Source of the DNA: Bacteroidales bacterium UBA4788
Lineage (GTDB): Bacteria > Bacteroidota > Bacteroidia > Bacteroidales > VadinHA17
Reading direction: 5' to 3'
Assembly: GCA_002402965.1 (NCBI GenBank)
Contig: DHGW01000029.1
Location: 1-27,322, forward strand
Length of the DNA stretch: 27,322 nucleotides
Of this stretch, positions 1 to 6,321 are shown one piece after another (within the stretch, counting starts at the first letter, position 1; each line of letters starts with the position of its first letter). The notes below the pieces were generated by a model that worked only from the letters and a program-made list of their open reading frames with translations, had not been told where the DNA came from and made no database searches. A program made the position numbers and the translations under genes.

Positions 1-29
1 GGGAGGTGTTCAAGTATCTGATAATCTTG

Positions 30-102
30 TTGTCCCGTCAGGTCTCGAACCTGAACTCTTCTGATCCAGAATCAGACGTGTTGCCAATTACACCACGGGA
101 CA
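30..102 (-). tRNA. tRNA-Gln (anticodon CUG)
   Basis: Read on the minus strand, this 73-base stretch folds as a cloverleaf. The acceptor stem TGTCCCG pairs with CGGGACA, the anticodon stem TCTGA/TCAGA closes a seven-base loop TTCTGGA with anticodon CTG, and a TTCGAGA T-loop sits on a GC-rich stem. The weak U1-A72 first pair is typical of glutamine tRNAs. The CCA end is not encoded. The anticodon reads CAG codons, so the genome should carry a second, UUG-type tRNA-Gln elsewhere. The gene for the cognate synthetase lies about 0.9 kb away on the same strand. Confidence 0.95.
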
Positions 103-116
103 GTTAAATGAGGCTG

Positions 117-124
117 CAAATATA
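117..124 (-). promoter_or_regulatory. -7 box (TATATTTG) of the tRNA-Gln promoter
   Basis: The minus strand reads TATATTTG, matching the Bacteroidota TAnnTTTG -7 element. It lies 15 bases upstream of the mature tRNA 5' end, as expected for a start a few bases before the tRNA. No convincing -33 TTG is visible. Confidence 0.55.
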
Positions 125-228
125 AAAAAAATTCCAGTTATACTGTAATCATCACCTTTTTTAAGGTGTACGGATCGTTGTCAGTTGCGAAAAGAGATCA
201 ATACCTGATTTTTATGGCAAGGATATTG

Positions 229-236
229 TAGCTTTG
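229..236 (+). promoter_or_regulatory. -7 box (TAGCTTTG) for the exported hypothetical gene
   Basis: TAGCTTTG matches the Bacteroidota TAnnTTTG -7 consensus and lies 28 bases before the ATG at 265. The -33 element is only a T-rich stretch near 207-213, so the call rests on the -7 box and its position. Confidence 0.5.
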
Positions 237-264
237 TTTATCAACCCGCAAAGAAAAGGAGTCA

Positions 265-930
265 ATGAAAAGAATGAGACAATTAATGATCAGTATCTGT
301 GTATTGGCAGTAACTCAGGCAGCTACTGCACAGACAGTTGAAACGGACAACCTTGAGAACCTCGTCTTTCCTGCATTTGAGCAATCGGTTGTTAAGCTGA
401 AGACCGGCCAGTCTTACGAGGCCACAATGAACTATGAGAAGACTGAACAGCAGATGGTAGTTCTGAGGAACAATCAGTTGTTCCTCTTTAAGGATCACCA
501 GGCAGTGGACACGATTTTCATGGGAGAAAGAATCTTCGTCCCGGCTGAAAAAGGATTCCACGAGCTGCTGGTTAATGCACCTGTTGCACTGTTCATTGAC
601 CACAAGGCCCGCCTTGAAAACACCGGAAGCACCCTTGCCTACGGCTCAAAAACCAGCACTGCCGGAGTGACTCATATCACTACAATCTTCGGGCAGGAAG
701 GGGCAATCGTTCTGAAGATACCGGATAATTTCAAGGTGGTCGATGATTCGGAATTCCTTGTAAGAATCGACGGACAGATGCACCAGGTGATGAACAGGAA
801 ACAGTTCCTGAAACTCTTTCCGTCAATGAAGAAAGAGCTGGAGAGCTATATCAGCAAGAATGGTACAGACTTCAAATCAGCGGATGATCTGATTGACCTG
901 ATCGGCTTCTGTAATGCCAGCAGCCGCTAA
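265..930 (+). CDS. exported hypothetical protein
   Basis: I do not recognise this 221-residue protein. It starts with a basic N-terminus and a hydrophobic stretch ending in an Ala-Thr-Ala-Gln cleavage-like site near residue 23, so it is probably periplasmic or surface-located; there is no lipobox cysteine. The mature part is mixed alpha/beta without transmembrane segments and ends in a charged helical tail. No catalytic motif stands out. The ATG at 265 follows AAAGGAG by three bases, an unusually good ribosome binding site for this phylum, and a TAnnTTTG box lies upstream. It stands alone, convergent with glnS, and its coding style matches the neighbours. It is likely real and chromosomal, of unknown function. 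Confidence 0.8.
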   Translation: MKRMRQLMISICVLAVTQAATAQTVETDNLENLVFPAFEQSVVKLKTGQSYEATMNYEKTEQQMVVLRNNQLFLFKDHQAVDTIFMGERIFVPAEKGFHELLVNAPVALFIDHKARLENTGSTLAYGSKTSTAGVTHITTIFGQEGAIVLKIPDNFKVVDDSEFLVRIDGQMHQVMNRKQFLKLFPSMKKELESYISKNGTDFKSADDLIDLIGFCNASSR

Positions 931-993
931 GCCGGCAATTATTCCCTTCAGGGAGAATCAGGGAACATAAAGAATCAGACAAACGGGCAGAAA

Positions 994-2685
994 TTATTTG
1001 TTGACCTTCTGCCAGGTATCCTTCAGCTGCACGATGCGGTTGAAGACGAGGTTACCCTTCTTTGAATCGTAATCGACGCAGAAATACCCCATCCTCTGGA
1101 ACTGGAACTTATCCAGGGGTTTGGCCTCGGCCAGCGATGGCTCCACTTTGCAATCCTCAAGAATTGTCAGTGAGCCAGGATTCAGAAACTCCCTTGCATC
1201 AATATCCTTGTGACCAGAAGGATCTTCATCGCTGAACAGCCTGTCATACAGCCTGACCTCGGCATTAAGTGCATGGGCAGCCGACACCCAGTGGAGTGTA
1301 CCCTTGACCTTGCGGTCCGAATCCGGTCCGCCGCTGCGAGTCGCCGGGTCATAGGTGCACTGCACCTCTGCGATCTCACCCGCGTCGTTCTTTTTCAAAC
1401 CGGTACATTTGATTATATAGGCTCCCTTGAGACGCACCTCCTGCCCCGGGGCAAGACGGAAGAACTTATGCGGAGGATTCTCCATGAAGTCCTCCTGCTC
1501 TATGTAAACCTCCCTGCTGAACGGAACACGGCGTGTTCCCTGTGACTCATCCTCGGGATTATTGGTTATTTCCATATTCTCGGTAGCGCCTTCAGGATAG
1601 TTGGTAATAACAACCTTTAGCGGATTGATCACACCGAAGACACGCGGAGCCCTCTTATTCAGGTCTTCCCTGATGGCATACTCGAGGAGGGAAACATCAT
1701 TTATCGCTTCGACCTTGGTGTAACCTATAAGGTCAACAAAACGCCTGATCGACTCCGGGGTATAGCCTCTTCGCCGCAGTCCGCAGAGTGTTGGCATGCG
1801 CGGGTCATCCCAGCCCTTCACCACTCCGTCCTTCACAAGTTCAAGCAACTTGCGCTTGCTCATGACAGTATATGTGAGGTTCAGACGGTTGAACTCGATC
1901 TGGCGGGGCCGGTAGTCGTCTGTCTTAAGCTGATCAATGAACCAGTCGTACAGCGGCCGGTGAACCTCGAACTCAAGGGTGCAGAGCGAGTGGGTGATGC
2001 CCTCGAAATAATCGCTCTGCCCGTGGGCGAAGTCGTACATGGGATAGACCTTCCATTTCGTGCCTGTGCGGTGATGCGGGGTCTTGAGTATGCGGTAGAT
2101 GATGGGGTCACGCATGTGCATATTTGGCGAGGCCATGTCAATCCGGGCTCTGAGTACGCGGCTGCCCTCTTCAAACTCACCCTCGTTCATGCGAAAGAAG
2201 AGATCAAGATTCTCCTCCACGGTACGGTCGCGGTAAGGACTTTCCATTCCGGGCTGGGTGGTTGTGCCTTTCTGTTCTGATATGGTCTCGGCACTCTGGT
2301 CATCAACATAGGCAAGTCCCCTTTTGATGAGCGATACAGCAAAGTCCCAGAGCTTGCCGAAATAGTCCGAGGCATAAAACTCGCGGTCTTCCCAGGTGAA
2401 TCCCAGCCACTGGATGTCTTCCTTTATCGAGTCGACATACTCAACATCCTCCTTTGTCGGATTCGTGTCGTCAAACCTGAGGTTGCACTTGCCGCCGTAT
2501 TTATCCGCCATGCCGAAGTCGAGGCAGATGGCCTTTGCATGACCGATGTGCAGGTAACCGTTCGGCTCGGGCGGGAAGCGGGTGTGAATACGTCCGCTAT
2601 TCTTTCCTTCGCTCAGATCCTTTTCGATGGCTTGCTCAATAAAATGCTGTGATTCCGGTTTGATTATATCTTCAGCCTCTTTCAT
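994..2685 (-). CDS. glnS: glutaminyl-tRNA synthetase
   Basis: This 563-residue cytoplasmic class I aminoacyl-tRNA synthetase joins glutamine to tRNA-Gln. The N-terminal Rossmann part carries PPEPNGYLHIGHAKA with the HIGH signature at residues 46-49; the second signature is VMSKRK at 274-279, the GlnRS form of KMSKS. The RFDDTNPTKE segment near residue 70 and the VHRPLYDWFI segment near 241 are characteristic of GlnRS, and the C-terminal half is the beta-barrel anticodon-binding region. Length matches bacterial GlnRS (about 550-560). GlnRS rather than non-discriminating GluRS is supported by the RFPPEPNG motif. It is separated from upstream folB by about 100 bases containing a possible own promoter. 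The tRNA-Gln gene lies close downstream. Confidence 0.97.
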   Translation of the reverse strand: MKEAEDIIKPESQHFIEQAIEKDLSEGKNSGRIHTRFPPEPNGYLHIGHAKAICLDFGMADKYGGKCNLRFDDTNPTKEDVEYVDSIKEDIQWLGFTWEDREFYASDYFGKLWDFAVSLIKRGLAYVDDQSAETISEQKGTTTQPGMESPYRDRTVEENLDLFFRMNEGEFEEGSRVLRARIDMASPNMHMRDPIIYRILKTPHHRTGTKWKVYPMYDFAHGQSDYFEGITHSLCTLEFEVHRPLYDWFIDQLKTDDYRPRQIEFNRLNLTYTVMSKRKLLELVKDGVVKGWDDPRMPTLCGLRRRGYTPESIRRFVDLIGYTKVEAINDVSLLEYAIREDLNKRAPRVFGVINPLKVVITNYPEGATENMEITNNPEDESQGTRRVPFSREVYIEQEDFMENPPHKFFRLAPGQEVRLKGAYIIKCTGLKKNDAGEIAEVQCTYDPATRSGGPDSDRKVKGTLHWVSAAHALNAEVRLYDRLFSDEDPSGHKDIDAREFLNPGSLTILEDCKVEPSLAEAKPLDKFQFQRMGYFCVDYDSKKGNLVFNRIVQLKDTWQKVNK

Positions 2686-2707
2686 TTGCTATGTAAAATG
2701 GAACGTA

Positions 2708-2715
2708 CAAAAATA
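2708..2715 (-). promoter_or_regulatory. possible -7 box (TATTTTTG) for glnS
   Basis: The minus strand reads TATTTTTG, matching TAnnTTTG, 22 bases before the glnS start codon. The -33 region is unconvincing and the area is A/T-rich, so a chance match is possible. If real, glnS can be expressed independently of folB. Confidence 0.35.
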
Positions 2716-2741
2716 TACGGAAATAGGGCACGAAATGCATA

Positions 2742-2772
2742 CGTCATACTTTTTTGACGGAGCCTGACTCCG
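2742..2772. other. two adjacent small inverted repeats between folB and glnS
   Basis: CGTCA/TGACG (2742-2746 with 2755-2759) and CGGAG-CCTGA-CTCCG (2758-2772) abut and share two bases. They lie just after the folB stop codon on the minus strand. The second would form a tight 5-bp hairpin in the folB transcript, but it is followed by an A-run rather than a U-run, so it is not a classical intrinsic terminator. Confidence 0.35.
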
Positions 2773-2787
2773 GACCCTGATGGAGTG

Positions 2788-3138
2788 CTACCTCGAGACT
2801 TCCACGCTGACCCTGCCGATCCTGCCACCCATTACGGGGTTGAGCTTAGCAACCCTGACTGTAGCTTTCCGGATGCCGGAAAGCTCAGCGTAAAGGGCAT
2901 CAAGGATCCGGGTGGCGATATGCTCAAGCAGGTTGGATGTCTTCTCCATCTCCCTCTTTACAACCAGGTAGGCTGCCTGGTAGTTGAGGGTGTCCCTCAG
3001 CTCGTCGCTCTTCCCTGCCCTGTCGGTATCAGTTTCAATGGTCACGTCAACCAGAAAGTGACTCCCGACTATCTGCTCCTCATGATAATGCCCGTGAAAG
3101 GCATAAAACTCCATATCTTCAATCCTGATCACTCCCAT
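2788..3138 (-). CDS. folB: dihydroneopterin aldolase
   Basis: This 116-residue cytoplasmic enzyme converts 7,8-dihydroneopterin to 6-hydroxymethyl-dihydropterin in folate synthesis. Visible family features are the N-terminal IRIEDMEFYAFHGHYHEE segment containing the conserved Gly and Glu of the active-site loop (residues 15-21), the pterin-anchoring Glu in LLEHIA (residue 72), and the catalytic-lysine region AKLNPVMGG (Lys98), followed by a short final strand. Length matches the family (about 115-125). Start is the first in-frame ATG, giving a canonical N-terminal strand. It precedes glnS on the same strand and may be co-transcribed with it. The related epimerase FolX is possible but the KLNP segment fits FolB better. 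Confidence 0.92.
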   Translation of the reverse strand: MGVIRIEDMEFYAFHGHYHEEQIVGSHFLVDVTIETDTDRAGKSDELRDTLNYQAAYLVVKREMEKTSNLLEHIATRILDALYAELSGIRKATVRVAKLNPVMGGRIGRVSVEVSR

Positions 3139-3142
3139 CTTT

Positions 3143-3269
3143 TACAATGCTTTATGCCCAACGGGCAACTGTATTATTGTGTATTTAAATCGTCTACAAT
3201 GCTTTATCCCCTACGGGGAATTATGGATTCCCGTTATCCATTCTACAATTCTTATTGGCCTACGGCCAA
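3143..3269. repeat. three direct repeats, each ending in a covarying hairpin
   Basis: Three copies of a roughly 25-base unit begin at 3143, 3195 and 3244 (spacing 52 and 49 bases). Each starts TACAAT and then CTTAT and ends in a hairpin with a 5-bp stem and a three-base loop: TGCCC-AAC-GGGCA (3155-3167), TCCCC-TAC-GGGGA (3207-3219), TGGCC-TAC-GGCCA (3256-3268). The stem sequences differ but pairing is kept in all three, which implies selection on structure. They fill the gap between the epimerase stop and the folB start. They resemble small REP-type intergenic elements; no transposase is nearby. Confidence 0.75.
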
Positions 3270-3270
3270 A

Positions 3271-3294
3271 ATCGCAAATCGTAAATCGCAAATC
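3271..3294. repeat. 7-bp tandem repeat, about 3.4 copies
   Basis: ATCGCAA, ATCGTAA, ATCGCAA and a partial ATC follow each other directly, ending three bases before the epimerase stop codon. It adjoins the third hairpin repeat. Too short to assign a function. Confidence 0.7.
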
Positions 3295-3296
3295 CA

Positions 3297-4490
3297 CTAT
3301 TGCCTTCCGGTGAACCCCAATCCTGCCCCCTGGCCAATCGTCCAGTACGGGGCTGTGTAAACAGGCCCTCCCTTTACGGGACACTCTGATGCATCAAAGG
3401 AGGGATCAAGGTCGATAAAATCAAAACCTCCCACGCCGGCAGCAAAATGAACCGCGCATGCAAGAGCCAGGTTTGTCTCAACCATGCAGCCAATCATGAG
3501 TTTAAGGTTGGAACTCCGCGCAACGGCAGCAATGTCCAGTGACTCAATGATACAGGACTTCATCAACTTGATGTTAATTGCATCGGCACAACCCGTTCGT
3601 ACAACATTGATTGCATCCGCACGCGTGAATACCGATTCATCGGCGCCAACCATGATCTCGGTATTGTCCCTGACAAATTTCATCCCGGCCAGGTCGGTCT
3701 TCAGCACCGGTTGCTCAAACATTACCGGGTAAATGCCGTGACCGACCACCTCATTGATGAAGCGCAGTGCTGTCTTTGGGGTATAACCCTGGTTGGCATC
3801 AATCAGCATTCCGCATCCGGGGGCACCATCCTTAATCGCAAGTACCCTGTCAATATCCTCCTTCAGGTTGACTCCTACTTTCGTCTTTATGACCCTGAAA
3901 CCCTCGGATGCGAGTTTGATGGCCTGTTTCTTTGCCTCATCAGCAGGAACTATTGCTATAGTATAGTCAGTCTCTATCCTGGTTTCTGTTCCTCCCAGGA
4001 AACTGTAGAAAGGAATCCCGAGGGTTTTTGTGTATGTGTCAAGCAGCGCCATCTCTATGGCGCACCTGGCGGCTGACTGTGCCCAGAAAGCGCTCTTCAG
4101 CGTATAGGCAATGGCCCTGTAGTTGTTTATATCCTGGCCGACGATGAATTCACGGCAGCTGTTTAGGGCGCCAAGGATGGTTTGCTGGTTCTCACCGTTG
4201 ATAGTCATTATTGGTGCGGCTTCCCCGTAGCCTTCAATACCATTCTCAAGAACAAGTGTAACGAGTGCGTTGTCAAGATGTGTCATTACGCCAAGAGCGA
4301 TTGGGAACGGTTCCATCTCATAGTTGATGGGTTCAATGAACATCTTTGTGATCGTGAAGCCTCTCATTCCTTCCTGCCTTCCGGAATTCCTGTTGCTGCC
4401 CGGCAGAATGCCGGCACCCAATGCAGTTGCTGTGGCCAGTCCGCCTGCGGTTAACCCGCCCTTTTTAATAAATGCTCTCCTGGTACTCAT
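3297..4490 (-). CDS. Tat-exported dipeptide epimerase-like enolase-superfamily protein
   Basis: From the ATG at 4490 this is a 397-residue protein that opens with a twin-arginine signal (STRRAFIKKGG, then an Ala/Gly-rich segment). An in-frame ATG at 4529 would add 13 residues before the Tat motif and is less likely. The rest is an enolase-superfamily capping domain and barrel. Numbered from 4490, visible catalytic residues are the KTK pair (Lys202, Lys204), metal ligands Asp231 (LIDANQGY), Glu259 (FEQPV) and Asp284 (GADES), and the opposite Lys308 (NIKLMK). A DLD motif near residues 360-362 is the dipeptide-binding signature of L-Ala-D/L-Glu epimerases. Probable role: epimerising dipeptides from peptidoglycan or proteins, but outside the cytoplasm, which is unusual. 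The exact substrate is not certain. It lies 87 bases after the GH9 gene on the same strand. Confidence 0.85.
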   Translation of the reverse strand: MSTRRAFIKKGGLTAGGLATATALGAGILPGSNRNSGRQEGMRGFTITKMFIEPINYEMEPFPIALGVMTHLDNALVTLVLENGIEGYGEAAPIMTINGENQQTILGALNSCREFIVGQDINNYRAIAYTLKSAFWAQSAARCAIEMALLDTYTKTLGIPFYSFLGGTETRIETDYTIAIVPADEAKKQAIKLASEGFRVIKTKVGVNLKEDIDRVLAIKDGAPGCGMLIDANQGYTPKTALRFINEVVGHGIYPVMFEQPVLKTDLAGMKFVRDNTEIMVGADESVFTRADAINVVRTGCADAINIKLMKSCIIESLDIAAVARSSNLKLMIGCMVETNLALACAVHFAAGVGGFDFIDLDPSFDASECPVKGGPVYTAPYWTIGQGAGLGFTGRQ

Positions 4491-4577
4491 TACTTCATTA
4501 ATATGATCAGCGCGTTTAAAATTAATCATTTCCGCGTATCGATCAGCCCGGGAAAGCTTTTACTTTTCAAATCTGGA

Positions 4578-6317
4578 TTATGGCTTCAAATTGTCTGCTG
4601 CTCCGAGCAGGAATACCAGCGGTGCGTTCCAGTTTATTGCAATCTCATTTGTGGAATAGCTGCACTCGACGTCAGTATACGACTTAGCAGGGAAAGTCGA
4701 CCGCGACACGGGGGGCTGGCAGTCGTTCATCACCACCGTGTTCGGTCCGCCCACAAGAAATCCCGGTACAGGCTCCGGAACACCGTCAGCGCCCGAGGGA
4801 CGGTGATGAATGTTCATCGGGGAGAGGGTCCCGAATCCCGTCACAAAGCAATACCCTGTGGGATTCGTTCCCAGAAGCCAGTTCAGGTCGGCCTGGATGG
4901 ACGGCAGGTATCTGTCGCTCCCCGTCAGCCTCATGGCGATGAGCTTCATCATGGCGTGGTTGGCCACATCGGAGGTGCTGCCCCAGGCAAAATGATCGAG
5001 ACTGATACGGTAGGGACACTGGCCGGCCTTGTTAAGAAGCTCGTCGGCATAGGAGACCAGCATTGATCCGGCTGACTCACGCAATGAGGCAAACGCCTCA
5101 TCACTGCTGAGTGCCAGCGAGATGAGTCCCAGGGTGGCCGACTGGTTCCACGATGGTGTCACGGCTGAAACGCCGTCCAGGAATCCATTCGCGGGAAGTG
5201 TCCCCTTAGCAAGTGCTCTCTCTGCCTTCGCCCAGAAGAGCTCATCGGCCAGGTGGTCATCGCCGTAGGCACCGGTACCCACATCGGCAGGTTGCCTGTA
5301 GATAATTTCAGGATGAGCCTCGGCCCATTTCATTGCCTTGTCTGATGTTTCGAGGCAGGTTGTGGCAAGAGCTCTCAGCTCAGATGATGGATCATTTGCA
5401 AAGACCCGGTATGCCATTGCCGTCACGGCTGCAAAATCAAGGGTGGCGGCCGTACTCTTCATCACCACGTACCGCTTGTCAGTGGCCTCATGGGGCATCA
5501 CGAACCCGCAGAACTGCAGGTTGGTCAGCTTATGGTACACCCCGCCGTCGGCAGGGTCCTGCATCGTCAGGTACCACTTCAGGTTCCAGAGCAGTTCATC
5601 AACCAGGTCGGGGATATCGTTCCCGCTTTCGGGAATATTCAGATCAAGCGAACTGCAGTATTCCGGGAACATCTGGTAGAAGAGAAGCAGAGTATAGTTT
5701 GTGATGCTGCTGTTGACGATATATTTGTTATAGTCACCGGCGTCATACCACCCGCCGGGGCTGGAGATGACCGTTCCGGCAGGCCTGCCGGCCGAAGCAG
5801 CGGATGAGTGAATTATCACGTTGGTGTCGGGATGGCCCGCCGGCCTTGCCCATTTGCCCCCGTGTTCTTCCGTTATCTCAATTCCGGACCGGTTGAGGTA
5901 GTATGAACGTATTGCGGCACGCGTGATCTCACTGTAGACATCATCGCCGATGCGGAACGGGGCAGAGCACACCTCAGTTCCCGTCAGGCAGAGCCTGTAG
6001 GTGCCAGGGGTCTTAAATCCTGAGAAATCCGCAGTACGGACCGTATCGCCCGAAAGCTCCCAGTAAACCGGTTCACCAGGTTCGGCGCCGTACACGTTCA
6101 AACCGGTCGAGACATCGATCAGCTCGAATATCTCTGCGTCTGCCCTGAGAAGAGCAACCTTTTCGGCATCAGGCAGATAACCTGCCTGGTTCACAAGTAT
6201 TATCTCCGTGGCGGCTGGTGCGTTCAACCTTGCCTTAATGAGTGTTTTGCTGCCGCAACCTGCCGAGGTCAGAATAACGGAGGCGCCAAGAACCAATATT
6301 ACTCTATTGAATCTCAT
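4578..6317 (-). CDS. GH9 endoglucanase, lipoprotein
   Basis: This 579-residue glycoside hydrolase family 9 enzyme cleaves beta-1,4-glucan chains by inversion. A signal peptide ends in the lipobox TSAGC (Cys21), so it is membrane-anchored, facing the periplasm or the cell surface. Residues 38-125 form the Ig-like CelD_N domain (starting LVNQAGYLP); the (alpha/alpha)6 barrel follows. Catalytic signatures are GGWYDAGDYNKY with base aspartates 192 and 195, HHRPS at 504-508, and YTDVECSYSTNEIAIN with the acid Glu558. There is no C-terminal CBM or T9SS domain. It is the last gene of the regulator-symporter-GH94 operon, only 4 bases from GH94, so its products are probably passed to the phosphorylase. 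It may work on cellulose oligomers, mixed-linkage glucan, glucomannan or the xyloglucan backbone. Confidence 0.93.
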   Translation of the reverse strand: MRFNRVILVLGASVILTSAGCGSKTLIKARLNAPAATEIILVNQAGYLPDAEKVALLRADAEIFELIDVSTGLNVYGAEPGEPVYWELSGDTVRTADFSGFKTPGTYRLCLTGTEVCSAPFRIGDDVYSEITRAAIRSYYLNRSGIEITEEHGGKWARPAGHPDTNVIIHSSAASAGRPAGTVISSPGGWYDAGDYNKYIVNSSITNYTLLLFYQMFPEYCSSLDLNIPESGNDIPDLVDELLWNLKWYLTMQDPADGGVYHKLTNLQFCGFVMPHEATDKRYVVMKSTAATLDFAAVTAMAYRVFANDPSSELRALATTCLETSDKAMKWAEAHPEIIYRQPADVGTGAYGDDHLADELFWAKAERALAKGTLPANGFLDGVSAVTPSWNQSATLGLISLALSSDEAFASLRESAGSMLVSYADELLNKAGQCPYRISLDHFAWGSTSDVANHAMMKLIAMRLTGSDRYLPSIQADLNWLLGTNPTGYCFVTGFGTLSPMNIHHRPSGADGVPEPVPGFLVGGPNTVVMNDCQPPVSRSTFPAKSYTDVECSYSTNEIAINWNAPLVFLLGAADNLKP

Positions 6318-6321
6318 ATCA

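Noticed and set aside
153..168. CACCTT-TTTT-AAGGTG hairpin upstream of the exported hypothetical gene
   Set aside because: A 6-bp stem with no U-run on either side and no gene end nearby; not enough to call a terminator or operator.
942..965. TTCCCT/AGGGAA inverted repeat between the convergent hypothetical gene and glnS
   Set aside because: Short stem, 12-base loop and no T-run on either strand; possible weak bidirectional terminator but unsupported.
3143..3294. CRISPR-like array
   Set aside because: Only three imperfect units with differing hairpin arms and no conserved repeat longer than about 10 bases; no cas genes in the window.
2785..3360. 191-codon plus-strand frame over folB and the repeat region
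   Set aside because: It overlaps folB antisense and reads through the hairpin repeats; the translation has no protein-like domain.
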